This document shows, piece by piece, positions 7,902 to 16,618 of a DNA stretch of 64,000 nucleotides. The stretch's first letter is position 1, and each line of letters starts with the position of its first letter. Made by a program: the position numbers and the translations under genes. The notes below the pieces were generated by a model, which was not told the origin of the DNA, did not search any database, and was given only the letters and a program-made list of their open reading frames with translations. This stretch comes from Brevundimonas intermedia (GTDB lineage: Bacteria > Pseudomonadota > Alphaproteobacteria > Caulobacterales > Caulobacteraceae), in contig NZ_BSFD01000002.1 of the NCBI RefSeq assembly GCF_027922165.1, positions 292,874 to 356,873 of the forward strand. The letters run 5' to 3'.

Positions 7902-10385
7902 ATGCGTATCGTTCTCGTCTCTTCCGCCAGCGCGGCGGCGCTTCTGTTGGCCGGCGCCGCACAGGCCCAAACCACACCCTCAATCGAGGACGCCATTCCA
8001 ACCGTGGTGGTCGCTGACGAGTCCAAGGCCTCCACCGCCTACAGGTTCGGCTCCGCCGTCGAGTCCGGCACGACAGTCTTCAGCGGCGACTCGGTCCATG
8101 ACCGGGCTCCCGGCTCGGGCGACGCCAACCAACTCCTGAAGCTGGCGCCGACCGTCCAGTTCAGCGCTGACGAGGGCATGGCTGACGACGAGAGCCTTCA
8201 AGACCTGCGGCCCTCGCGCATCTCGATCTCCGGGTCCAGCTACCTGGACAACCTCTTCGTGCTAGACGGCGTCGGCGTGAACTCGCGCCTCGACAGCTTC
8301 AACACCAACGCACAGCACTATGACGAAGTCGCCGGCGCGGCCTCGGCCCAGTCCATCTGGGTCGATTCCAGCCTCATCGGCGAGATCAAGCTGATCGATT
8401 CAAACGTCTCGGCGGAGTACGGGGGCTTCCTGGGCGGGGTGGTCGATATCAAGACCCGCGCCCCCGCCCATGCCTATGGCGCGACGGCCTATTATGGGTT
8501 CACCCAGACGGACATGGCCAGTTACCGGATGACCGACGCCGTCCGCGCCGAGTTGGAAGGCGTCTATCCCGAAAAGCCGGACTACGAGAAATCGCGCTAC
8601 GGCTTTACCGTCGATTTGCCGATCAATGAGCGTCTGCGACTGCTCGGCGGCTACAACTACTCGGAGTCCACCGTCACCTACTACCGCGGCGCCACTTACG
8701 GCGGCGGCCCCTTCGGCCAAACCAGCAAGTCCGAGAACTTCCTTCTGAAGGGCGAATATGATCTGGCGGGGGACCTGACGCTGGAGGGGCAAGTCACCTG
8801 GAGCCCCTACGAGAGCATGAACGCCTCGGGCAACGGTATAGACAACCAGATGTACCAGCACGGCGGCGGCCTGGCCTCGAACCTGCGTCTGCGCGGCAAG
8901 CATGGAGCCGCCGAATGGACCGTGCAGTTGACCTATGCCGACTCCGACAATGACCGCGACGCGCCTGCCGTGAATCTCAGTCTTCCGTCGTCCGTCGCCA
9001 GCGTCAATTGGTGCACCAGCACCAACTGCACCATGGGCAGTTTCGGCGATCTGGAACAGTCGCAGCAGGACTACGGCCTCAAGACCACCTGGTCGCAGCC
9101 CCTGGCCGGCGGCAAGCTGACCTCCGGCTTCGACTTCACCCATACGACGGCGGAAAAGAACCGGCCTCAAGACAACTACGCCTATTCGCGCAGCACGGTC
9201 AGTTCGGCGATCAGATGCCTCTACCCGGAAGAAGCGGCGGCTCTCACCTGCGTTCCCAGCTCCTATGTTCTTACGCAGTATTCGGTCTACAGGGCTTACC
9301 AGACCGAGGTGGATCTCCAGACCTACAGCCTTTGGGCCAATTACGACCTCGACTGGCGCGGCTTCGATGTCCGAGCCGGTCTCCGCTACGACCATGACAC
9401 CTTCCTCGGCAATCATGACTTCTCGCCGCGCCTGTCGGTCGCCCGCGACCTGCCCTGGTTCGGCATGACCGCGACGCTCGGCGTCAACCGGTACTACAGC
9501 CGCGGTTTCCTAGGTTACGCCCTTCGTGAGAACGCCCCGGACAATTACATCTATCGCCGCACGCCCGTCGGCGGCGTCTACGGCGACTGGACACTCTATT
9601 CCCACACATCGACGGCCCGCTATTCGGACTCTGATCTTAAGACGCCCTATTCCGACGAACTGACGGCGGCTGTGAGCGGCGGCCTGCTGGGCGGCGAATA
9701 CCGGATCAAGGGCATTCTGCGCGAAGGCAAGGATCAGTTCTCCCTGACCGAGACGACCGAAACCTACGTCAGCGACACCCTGGGCACGCGCACCCGCACC
9801 GTCTCGACAGCCGATAACGACGGCTCGTCCAGCTATCGCGGCCTGTCGGTCGAATGGATGCGGAACTTCGGTCGCCATTCGATCTCGTTCAACAGCAACT
9901 TCTCCCACACCGAGTCCTCGATCACGGACTACTACGACGAACTCGAGGATACGGCGTCCGAGATGGTCTATTACAAGGGCGAGGTCGTGTCGCTTTGGAC
10001 GGCGTTGGCCGACAACCAGCGCCCCGACTACGCCTCTCCCATCATCATCAACGCCGACTGGGGCTCGACCTGGTTGGACGGTCGGATCCGCACCAACGTC
10101 AACGCCCGCTTCAAGGACGAGTTCACCCAGATCGAGGACACGGGTGAGAACATCACTGTCGGCGGCTCGTCCTACGACATCTACGGCGAGGTCCAATACG
10201 ACGCCTCCATAGACGCCAATCTGTCGCTCCAGGCCGAGATCGCCCGCACCCAGTTCGGCACGGCGAGCCTGGACCTGCGAGTCAACAACCTGTTCGACAC
10301 CATCCGAAACAACAACTCGACCGCGACGACCCAGCCCTATCAACTGGGCCGGAACCTCTGGGTCACGCTGAAGTACAAGTACTGA
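7902..10385 (+). CDS. TonB-dependent outer-membrane receptor
   Basis: 827 residues with a clear signal peptide ending AGAAQAQ. A TonB-box-like TVVVADE follows (about residues 34-40). A plug domain comes next (GDANQLLKLAPTVQF, SRISISGSSYLDNLFVLDGV). The rest is a 22-strand-type barrel with many alternating aromatic segments, ending in the typical terminal aromatic motif LWVTLKYKY. It imports a ligand across the outer membrane using TonB. The substrate is unknown; two extracellular loops have Cys pairs (WCTSTNC and RCLYPEEAAALTC). The di-haem peroxidase gene follows five bases after the stop. Confidence 0.88.
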   Translation: MRIVLVSSASAAALLLAGAAQAQTTPSIEDAIPTVVVADESKASTAYRFGSAVESGTTVFSGDSVHDRAPGSGDANQLLKLAPTVQFSADEGMADDESLQDLRPSRISISGSSYLDNLFVLDGVGVNSRLDSFNTNAQHYDEVAGAASAQSIWVDSSLIGEIKLIDSNVSAEYGGFLGGVVDIKTRAPAHAYGATAYYGFTQTDMASYRMTDAVRAELEGVYPEKPDYEKSRYGFTVDLPINERLRLLGGYNYSESTVTYYRGATYGGGPFGQTSKSENFLLKGEYDLAGDLTLEGQVTWSPYESMNASGNGIDNQMYQHGGGLASNLRLRGKHGAAEWTVQLTYADSDNDRDAPAVNLSLPSSVASVNWCTSTNCTMGSFGDLEQSQQDYGLKTTWSQPLAGGKLTSGFDFTHTTAEKNRPQDNYAYSRSTVSSAIRCLYPEEAAALTCVPSSYVLTQYSVYRAYQTEVDLQTYSLWANYDLDWRGFDVRAGLRYDHDTFLGNHDFSPRLSVARDLPWFGMTATLGVNRYYSRGFLGYALRENAPDNYIYRRTPVGGVYGDWTLYSHTSTARYSDSDLKTPYSDELTAAVSGGLLGGEYRIKGILREGKDQFSLTETTETYVSDTLGTRTRTVSTADNDGSSSYRGLSVEWMRNFGRHSISFNSNFSHTESSITDYYDELEDTASEMVYYKGEVVSLWTALADNQRPDYASPIIINADWGSTWLDGRIRTNVNARFKDEFTQIEDTGENITVGGSSYDIYGEVQYDASIDANLSLQAEIARTQFGTASLDLRVNNLFDTIRNNNSTATTQPYQLGRNLWVTLKYKY

Positions 10386-10390
10386 AGACG

Positions 10391-11491
10391 TTGAACCCCG
10401 CCCGCGACATCACCGCCCTCGTCATCGCCGTCCTCGCGCTCCATCTGGGCGTGGGGGCGGCGGTATCACGGGTTCAGACGCCGTCCTCAGACGGCGAGCT
10501 TCGGCTCGCCTACGCCGGCGCGCCCGAGACTTGGCCGCGTCCGGACCTCCTGCCCGGTGCGACCTTCGCCGAGTTCGCCCCCCTGCCCCCGCCGCCCGAA
10601 CCGGCCGAGAATCCGACTACGCCGGAAAAGGCCGCCCTGGGCCGGCGCCTGTTCGAGGATCCGAAGCTGTCCGCCTCAGGCCAGATCGCCTGCGCATCCT
10701 GCCATGCGCAGGAGCTGGGCTTCGCCGACGGTCTCCGCACCTCCTTCGGCCATGACCGCCAGAGAGGCCGGCGCAACGCCCCCTCGGTCGCCACCGCCGC
10801 CTGGGCGACCAGTCTGTTCTGGGACGGCCGGGTCAGGACCCTGGAAGAGCAGAGCCTGCACCCCATCGTCGACGCCAAGGAGATGGCCGCCGACCTGCCC
10901 GTGGTCACCGCCCGCATCGCCGCCGACCCATCCTACGCCGCCCCCTTCGCCCAGGCCTTCGGCTCGCCTGAGGTCACGACCGACCGCATCGCGAAGGCCC
11001 TGGCCGCCTTCCAACGCACCCTGAAGCCCCGCAGCGGCCCCTACGCCCGTTTCTTGGCCGGCCGGGCCGACGCCCTGAACGACCAGCAACTGCGCGGCCT
11101 GCACCTGTTTCGCACCAAGGCCGGCTGCGCCAACTGCCACTCCGGCCCCCTGCTCAGCGACCAGAAGTTCCACAATCTGGGCCTCAGCTTCTACGTCCGC
11201 GAGCGCCAGGACCTGGGCCGCTACGACGTCACCCGCGACCCCGCCGACGTCGGCGCCTTCCGCACCCCCTCCCTGCTGAACATCAGCCGCACCGGCCCCT
11301 GGATGCACAACGGCCTGTTGCCGACCCTCGAGGGCGTGGTCGCCTTCTACGACGCCGGCGGCGCCCGCCCCCGTCCCGACCCGGACCAGAAGGACGACCC
11401 CCTGTTCCCGACCACCGATCCCCTGCTGGTCAAACGCGATCTGACGCCCCACGAGCGCGCCGACCTCGTCGCCTTCCTGGGGGCGCTCTAA
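10391..11491 (+). CDS. Di-haem cytochrome c peroxidase (CcpA/MauG family)
   Basis: 366 residues starting at a TTG, with an N-terminal hydrophobic export segment. Two haem c attachment motifs are visible: CASCH (residues 101-105) and CANCH (246-250). The segments RRNAPSVATAAW and FRTPSLLNISRTGPWMHNG are typical of bacterial di-haem peroxidases. These periplasmic enzymes reduce hydrogen peroxide or carry out MauG-like oxidations. It is coupled to the receptor gene (five-base gap), suggesting a joint role in uptake or oxidation of the transported ligand. That role is inference. Confidence 0.86.
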   Translation: MNPARDITALVIAVLALHLGVGAAVSRVQTPSSDGELRLAYAGAPETWPRPDLLPGATFAEFAPLPPPPEPAENPTTPEKAALGRRLFEDPKLSASGQIACASCHAQELGFADGLRTSFGHDRQRGRRNAPSVATAAWATSLFWDGRVRTLEEQSLHPIVDAKEMAADLPVVTARIAADPSYAAPFAQAFGSPEVTTDRIAKALAAFQRTLKPRSGPYARFLAGRADALNDQQLRGLHLFRTKAGCANCHSGPLLSDQKFHNLGLSFYVRERQDLGRYDVTRDPADVGAFRTPSLLNISRTGPWMHNGLLPTLEGVVAFYDAGGARPRPDPDQKDDPLFPTTDPLLVKRDLTPHERADLVAFLGAL

Positions 11492-11577
11492 CCCTGCAGG
11501 ATTAAATCGAAGACAGGCCGCATCCGCCGTGGTCTTCTGACGCCTCTTACGGTCATCATCCCTGACAAGAGGTTCCG

Positions 11578-13509
11578 ATGCGCACCGCCGCCTGCCTGGC
11601 TTCCGTACTGGCCCTGATGGCCGCCCTGCCCGCTTCGACGTTCGCCGCCGAGGCTGCGGCCCAGCCCGCCGCCGTCCAGCCGGCGACGCCGACCTATACG
11701 GCGGCTCAGTTCTTCGACACGACCAGCTACGGCCTGGCCTACGGCGGGGCCAAGGCCTTCTCGCCCGACGGTAAATCGGTGCTGATCCGGTCGGACAAGA
11801 CGGGCGTCTTCAACGCCTACGCCCTGCCCGTCGCGGGCGGCGAGCCCGTCGCCCTGACCGCCTCGACCACCAGCGCCGCCGACCCCGTCAGCTATTTCCC
11901 CACCGACGCCCGCATCCTGTTCAGCCAGGACGGCGGCGGCGACGAGCTCAATCATCTGTTCGTTCGCGCCGTCGACGGAACCGTCACCGACCTGACGCCG
12001 GGCGACAAGCTGAAGGCCGACTTCCTGGGCTGGAGCCGCGACGGCAAGACCTTCTACGTCATGTCCAACGGTCGCGACCCCGCCGCCTTCGACGTCCTCG
12101 CCTATGACGCCGCCACCTATGAGCACCGGATGGTGTTCGAGAACACGGGCGGCTTCTCGCCCGCCGCCCTATCGCCGGACGGCCGCTGGCTGGTGCTGGA
12201 CAAGGCCCTGACCAGCGCCAACAACGACCTCTATCTGGCGGACCTGACCCAGCCGGGCGAACCTAAGCTGCTGACCCCGCATGAAGGCAATGTCGCCTAC
12301 GCCGCCTACGACTTCACGCCGGATTCCAAGGCCGTCCTGATCGGCACCGACCAGAACGGCGAGTTCCAGCAAGCCTTCCGCCACGACCTGACAACCGGCG
12401 CCGTCACGCCCCTGATCCAGGCCGACTGGGACGTCAGCTTCGTCTTCTATTCGCCGAGCGGCCGCTACCGGGTTTCGGGGCTGAACGCCGACGCCAAGAC
12501 CGAACTGACCCTGCTGGACGCCACCACGAACCGGCCGGTCGCCCTGACCGGCCTGCCCGACGGCGACATCGGCAATGTGCGCTTCAGCGAAGACGAGAAG
12601 ACCATCGCCTTCACCGTCTCGTCCGACACCTCGCCGGCCGACATCTTCGTCGCCGACCTGACGACCGGCCAGGCCCGCCGCCTGACTCACGCCCTGAACC
12701 CCGCGATCAATGAGGATGTCCTGGTCGAGGCGACCATCGTCCGCTACCCCGGCGAAGGCGGCGTGATGATCCCGGCCGTCCTCTACAAGCCCCGGGGCGC
12801 CTCGGCCGCCCATCCGGCCCCGGCCATCGTCCTGGTCCACGGCGGCCCCGGCGGCCAGACCCGGCGCGGCTATTCGGCCATGGTCCAGCATCTGGTGAAC
12901 CACGGCTATGCCGTGCTGGGCGCCAACAACCGGGGCAGTTCCGGTTACGGCAAGACCTTCTTCCACATGGACGACAAGAAGCACGGCGAGGCCGACCTGC
13001 GCGACATCGTCGCCGGCGGCGAATGGCTGCGTCAGCAGGACTGGGTCGCCGACGACCAGGTGGCGGTGATGGGCGGGTCTTACGGCGGCTACATGACCGC
13101 CGCCGCCCTAGCCTTCCATCCGGACGCCTTCGCCGCAGGCGTCAACATCTTCGGCGTGACCAACTGGGTGCGCACCCTGGAGTCCATCCCCGCCTGGTGG
13201 GGCGCCAACCGCATCGCCCTTTATGACGAGATGGGCGACCCCGCGACCGACGCCGAACGCCACCGCCGCATCTCGCCCCTGTTCCATACCGAGGGGATCA
13301 CCAAGCCCCTGCTGGTCGTCCAGGGCGCCAACGACCCGCGCGTGCTTCAGGTCGAGAGCGACGAACTGGTCGCCGCCGTCCGCGCCAACGGCGTGCCGGT
13401 GGAATACGTCCTCTTCCCGAACGAGGGTCACGGCTTCACCCGCCGCGACAACCGCATCACCGCCCAGGACGCCTATCTGGCCTTCTTGGACAAGTATGTG
13501 CGCAAATGA
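11578..13509 (+). CDS. S9-family peptidase (prolyl oligopeptidase type), secreted
   Basis: 643 residues with a signal peptide cleaved near TFAAEA. Residues 45-380 form a beta-propeller with repeated DGKSVLIRS, DGKTFYVMSNG and PDGRWLVLD type blades. The C-terminal alpha/beta hydrolase has the oxyanion region VLVHGGPGG, the nucleophile elbow GGSYGGYM and the catalytic His in NEGHGFTRRDN. This is the DPP/ACPH branch of S9 serine peptidases, expected to cleave short peptides in the periplasm. A good AAGAGG ribosome site precedes the ATG. It stands alone. Confidence 0.9.
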   Translation: MRTAACLASVLALMAALPASTFAAEAAAQPAAVQPATPTYTAAQFFDTTSYGLAYGGAKAFSPDGKSVLIRSDKTGVFNAYALPVAGGEPVALTASTTSAADPVSYFPTDARILFSQDGGGDELNHLFVRAVDGTVTDLTPGDKLKADFLGWSRDGKTFYVMSNGRDPAAFDVLAYDAATYEHRMVFENTGGFSPAALSPDGRWLVLDKALTSANNDLYLADLTQPGEPKLLTPHEGNVAYAAYDFTPDSKAVLIGTDQNGEFQQAFRHDLTTGAVTPLIQADWDVSFVFYSPSGRYRVSGLNADAKTELTLLDATTNRPVALTGLPDGDIGNVRFSEDEKTIAFTVSSDTSPADIFVADLTTGQARRLTHALNPAINEDVLVEATIVRYPGEGGVMIPAVLYKPRGASAAHPAPAIVLVHGGPGGQTRRGYSAMVQHLVNHGYAVLGANNRGSSGYGKTFFHMDDKKHGEADLRDIVAGGEWLRQQDWVADDQVAVMGGSYGGYMTAAALAFHPDAFAAGVNIFGVTNWVRTLESIPAWWGANRIALYDEMGDPATDAERHRRISPLFHTEGITKPLLVVQGANDPRVLQVESDELVAAVRANGVPVEYVLFPNEGHGFTRRDNRITAQDAYLAFLDKYVRK

Positions 13510-13543
13510 CCGCTGGGCGGCGCGTGTTCGAACACGCGCCGCC

Positions 13544-13894
13544 TCACGCCGCCGCGAACACCCTCAGCCGGTTGCCGTCCGGGTCGCGCGCCACAAAGCC
13601 GCGCCCGGCCTCCATCTCCGTCGGCGGGATCAGGATGCGCGCGCCCCGGTCCCAGCAGTCGATGTGAGCCTGTTCGACGGCGGCCGGGTCGTCGAGCGGA
13701 AACTCCAGCTCGCGCCCCTCGCCCGCCTCAGCGCCGGCCCGCCGCATCAGGCCCAGCGCTCGACCCGAGCGCATCATGAACAGGGCGCGGTCCGGCCCGG
13801 CCATCAAGGGCCGGCGCCCCAGAAGGCCGGAATAGAAGCGGGCGCTGGCCTCGGGATCGGCCACCGCCAGAAGAATGTCGTCAATGTCGGTCAT
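13544..13894 (-). CDS. VOC (glyoxalase/bleomycin-resistance) family protein
   Basis: 116 residues. It has one betaalphabetabetabeta pair: ILLAVADPEASARFYSGLLG at the start and GRGFVARDPDGNRLRVF at the end. Members bind a metal and act as lyases, isomerases or drug-binding proteins; the substrate here cannot be read from sequence. It lies directly downstream of a WYL-type regulator on the same strand, and a 21-bp operator copy sits 42 bases before its start. That makes it the regulator's likely target. Confidence 0.8.
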   Translation of the reverse strand: MTDIDDILLAVADPEASARFYSGLLGRRPLMAGPDRALFMMRSGRALGLMRRAGAEAGEGRELEFPLDDPAAVEQAHIDCWDRGARILIPPTEMEAGRGFVARDPDGNRLRVFAAA

Positions 13895-13935
13895 GTTCGC
13901 CCTCCGCCTTCTACGAGAACAAACCTAGACCGGAC

Positions 13936-13956
13936 TACTGCCAGTTCCTGTCAGCA
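13936..13956. promoter_or_regulatory. Operator copy 2 for the WYL-type regulator (VOC gene promoter)
   Basis: Read on the minus strand, this 21-bp site matches the copy at 14672-14692 in 16 of 21 positions. The half-sites TGCTGaCAG and GGCAGtA are preserved. It overlaps the last codons of the regulator gene and lies just upstream of the VOC gene. Confidence 0.6.
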
Positions 13957-14655
13957 TGATCCCGCCTCCCCCCGTTTTTCCTGCGCCTCGCGCCAGGTCT
14001 TCAGCAGGGCTTGGCGTCGGGCGGGATAGCGCGCCTCCGTCACCTCGGCTTCAACGATCCGGTCGGTGCGGAAACTGCGAAAATCCTGCCGCAGCTCGCA
14101 CCAGGCCAGCAGCAGCCGCACCCGGTCGAAGAAGACCAGGGCGAAGGGCCAGACCACCCGTTCCGACGCCGCCCCCGCCTCGTCGCGATAACACAGCCTC
14201 AGCCGCCGCTCGGTGCGGATCGCCTTCCTCAGCAGGGCGGGATCGACCAGATCGGTCGGAAACGGCGCGCCGGGCACGACCAGCAGGGCCGAGGTCTCCA
14301 TCTCGTCGCGAAGGTCGGGCGGCACCACCGCCGCGATCCGCGCCAGTGCGCCCAGGGCCGCCTCGCGCATCCGCGCATCGGCCCGGTCGGCCACCCAGCG
14401 TGACCCCAGCACCAGGGCCTCCACCTCCTCCGGCGTGAACATCAGCGGCGGCAGCAGGAAGCCCGGTTTCAATACATAGCCGACCCCCGGCTCTCCCTCG
14501 ATCGTCGCCCCCTGAGCCTGCAGGCTGGCGATGTCGCGATACAGGGTGCGTAGACTGACCCCCATCTCCTCCGCCAGCGCACGACCGCTGACCGGCCGGC
14601 GACGCCGCCGCAGGGCGTTCAGAAGATCGAGCAGGCGTTCGGACCGGGACACCAC
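13951..14655 (-). CDS. YafY-type transcriptional regulator (HTH plus WYL domain)
   Basis: 234 residues from a GTG start. The N-terminal winged helix (residues 4-60, with GRALAEEMGVSLRTLYRDI) is followed by a WYL-like ligand domain (about 135-215, with LRLCYRDEAGA and DRVRLLLAWCELR). Such proteins are usually repressors or activators of a neighbouring gene. A perfect 7-bp inverted repeat lies 17 bases before the start codon and recurs before the VOC gene. This suggests autoregulation plus control of that gene. Confidence 0.85.
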   Translation of the reverse strand: MVSRSERLLDLLNALRRRRRPVSGRALAEEMGVSLRTLYRDIASLQAQGATIEGEPGVGYVLKPGFLLPPLMFTPEEVEALVLGSRWVADRADARMREAALGALARIAAVVPPDLRDEMETSALLVVPGAPFPTDLVDPALLRKAIRTERRLRLCYRDEAGAASERVVWPFALVFFDRVRLLLAWCELRQDFRSFRTDRIVEAEVTEARYPARRQALLKTWREAQEKRGEAGSC

Positions 14656-14671
14656 GCGAACCTAGCAGACC

Positions 14672-14692
14672 TGCTGCCAGAAAGCGGCAGCA
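14672..14692. promoter_or_regulatory. Operator copy 1 for the WYL-type regulator (autoregulatory)
   Basis: TGCTGCC (14672-14678), seven bases, then GGCAGCA (14686-14692) form a perfect inverted repeat. It lies 17 bases upstream of the regulator's GTG. It shares 16 of 21 positions with the site at 13936-13956. Confidence 0.62.
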
Positions 14693-14799
14693 TCCATCCC
14701 CCTCAACCTCGTTCTGGACGCCATCTGTCGCACCGGCTTTTCGTCAGTCTGTCATATGGAGCCGCTAGGCCGGGTCGAACCCTTGCCGGACCCCGTCGC

Positions 14800-16302
14800 A
14801 TGACCCTTCGCCCTCACGCCGCGATCCTGATCGCCCTGACCGTCGTCGCTACGCCGGCCTTTGCGCACGAGGGGCACGATCACCACCATCCGGCCCGCCT
14901 CCAGCCGGTCGCGCCCGCCGCAGCCGCAGCCACGGACGAAGCGCGCACCTGGCTGGCTGGCGACCACCATGTCCACAGCCGCTACAGCGTCGGCTATACG
15001 CCCGATCCGGCGAACCCGGACGCCCCGCCCACGGCGATCATCGCCGGCGACGCCGTCTATCCGATCCCCCAGAACGCCCGCATGGCCCATCGTTTCGGCC
15101 TGGCCTGGATGGTCTCCACCGACCACGGCGGCCCCAACCATTCCAAGCTGAACGCCGAACAGGCCTATCCCGAACTGCTGATGGCGCGGCGCGAGATCCC
15201 CGACCTGCTGCTCTTCTACGGCATGGAGTTCGACACGCCCGGCGGCGATCACTCCAGCCTGATCCTGCCCCGCACCGAGGCCGAGCGCGACACCCTGCGC
15301 GATCTCGAAAGCCGCTTCGCCAAGCGCGAGGCCTGGCCCGCTGACCCCGCCCGCGATCAGGAGCCGCGCATGGTCGAGGCCCTGCGGGTCATGGACGGTC
15401 TGAACGACCGGCCCGTGGTGATCGCCAACCACCCGTCGCGCTCGGCGACGGGCCTGGGCGAATACGGTCAGTACGATCCGGCGGAACTGCGCGACTGGAA
15501 CGACACCGCCCCGCGCGTGGCGGTCGGCATGGAGGGCGCCCCGGGCCACCAGGCCGCGACCCTGAACCCCGACGGCTCGATCAAGTCCGACGGCGTGCGC
15601 GGCATCTATGGCCGCGCCCCCACCATGGGCGGCTTCGACCAGATGACCGCGCGCCTGGGCGGCTTCTGGGACTCGATGCTGGGCGAGGGTCGCCGCTGGT
15701 GGATCACCTCGACCTCGGATTCGCACCGCCACTACAGCGAAGGCGGCGCTGACTTCTGGCCCGGCGAATATTCCAAGACCTATGTCCTGGCCCGCCGCGA
15801 CCACGCCGATGTGCTGGACGGCCTGCGCGAGGGCCGGATCTTCGTCACCACCGGCGACCTGATCTCCGAACTGGACGTGACGGCGCAATCCGGCGGCCAG
15901 TCCGCCGGGATCGGCGGCCGGCTTGCGGCCCCGGCCGACCAGCCCGTCGTCGTCACCATCCGTCTTCGCGACCCCGCCGGCCCCAACGCCTCTGGCAAGG
16001 ACAGCGCCGTCGCCCGCCTGGACCTGATCCTCGGCGACGTCACCGGCCCCCGCCCCGACCGCGACGCCGACCACAACCCCTCCACCCGGGTCGAGCGCCG
16101 CTTCACCGCCGCCGACTGGACCCGCGACGGCGAGATCATCACCATCCGCCACACCCTCCCCGCCTCGCCCACGCCCCGCTACATCCGCGTACGCGGCACC
16201 AACGGCGCCGAGCTTGAGCCCACCCCCGACCCCGCCGGCGAAGACCCCTGGAGCGACCTGTGGTTCTACGTCAACCCGGTGTTCATCACGCCGCAGGGGT
16301 GA
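14800..16302 (+). CDS. Secreted PHP-domain metallohydrolase (CehA/McbA type)
   Basis: 500 residues with a signal peptide ending TPAFAHEG, followed by a His-rich stretch. The PHP-type metal site is visible in GDHHVHSRYS, STDHGG, GMEFDTPGGDHSS and ANHPSR, and in STSDSHRHY near the C-terminal third. PHP enzymes hydrolyse phosphoesters or related bonds using two or three metals. The C-terminal 130 residues look like a beta-sandwich. It appears monocistronic. The substrate is unknown, and the CehA/McbA label indicates only the nearest general type. Confidence 0.78.
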   Translation: MTLRPHAAILIALTVVATPAFAHEGHDHHHPARLQPVAPAAAAATDEARTWLAGDHHVHSRYSVGYTPDPANPDAPPTAIIAGDAVYPIPQNARMAHRFGLAWMVSTDHGGPNHSKLNAEQAYPELLMARREIPDLLLFYGMEFDTPGGDHSSLILPRTEAERDTLRDLESRFAKREAWPADPARDQEPRMVEALRVMDGLNDRPVVIANHPSRSATGLGEYGQYDPAELRDWNDTAPRVAVGMEGAPGHQAATLNPDGSIKSDGVRGIYGRAPTMGGFDQMTARLGGFWDSMLGEGRRWWITSTSDSHRHYSEGGADFWPGEYSKTYVLARRDHADVLDGLREGRIFVTTGDLISELDVTAQSGGQSAGIGGRLAAPADQPVVVTIRLRDPAGPNASGKDSAVARLDLILGDVTGPRPDRDADHNPSTRVERRFTAADWTRDGEIITIRHTLPASPTPRYIRVRGTNGAELEPTPDPAGEDPWSDLWFYVNPVFITPQG

Positions 16303-16357
16303 GGGGGAGCAGGTCTCTTGTGACCCCTCCTCGCGCCCGGCGGGTTGTGCAGACGGA

Positions 16358-16385
16358 CTTCGGAGTGTAAACGCGCCCTCCGAAG
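16358..16385 (+). other. Hairpin at the 5' side of the rtcB leader
   Basis: CTTCGGAG (16358-16365) pairs with CTCCGAAG (16378-16385) around a 12-base loop. It ends 11 bases before the leader ORF start. Confidence 0.4.
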
Positions 16386-16396
16386 ACGAGAGACCC

Positions 16397-16486
16397 ATGT
16401 TCACCCACTACGTCACCATGAATGCGCCCAAGAGCTTGGACCGACTGCCGGTCCAGGGCGAATGCGCATGCGCGAGGGGTAGTTAG
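16397..16486 (+). CDS. Short leader ORF upstream of rtcB (candidate leader peptide)
   Basis: 29 codons, ATG at 16397, TAG at 16484. A GAGAG-type ribosome site lies about five bases upstream. The predicted peptide ends in GECACARGS, with two Cys codons (16463 and 16469) just before the stop. The last codons overlap a segment, GAGGGGT (16474-16480), that can pair with the 5' arm of the downstream terminator. This layout resembles a translation-coupled attenuator. There is no proof that it is translated, and I recognise no known family. Confidence 0.35.
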   Translation: MFTHYVTMNAPKSLDRLPVQGECACARGS

Positions 16487-16519
16487 GGAACGGCCGGTCA
16501 TCGACTTCGGTTTTCCAGC

Positions 16520-16549
16520 AACCCCTCCCGCCACCGGCCGGAGGGGTTT
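16520..16549 (+). terminator. Terminator-like hairpin in the rtcB leader
   Basis: AACCCCTCC (16520-16528) pairs with GGAGGGGTT (16540-16548) around an 11-base loop, followed by a short T-rich tail (TTTCTTGT region). Two upstream segments can disrupt it: GAGGGGT at 16474-16480 pairs with 16521-16527, and CGGCCGG at 16491-16497 pairs with 16534-16540. It could end the upstream PHP-gene transcript or act as an attenuator 70 bases before rtcB. Confidence 0.6.
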
Positions 16550-16618
16550 CTTGTATCCGCAAGCGACGTCTCTCCGTCCGGTCCGGGAGGATCACAGACA
16601 GAGAAGGAGACGTCGGCC

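Noticed and set aside
13023-13226. Small plus-strand Arg-rich ORF inside the S9 peptidase gene
   Set aside because: It is an alternative-frame shadow within a well-supported coding region.
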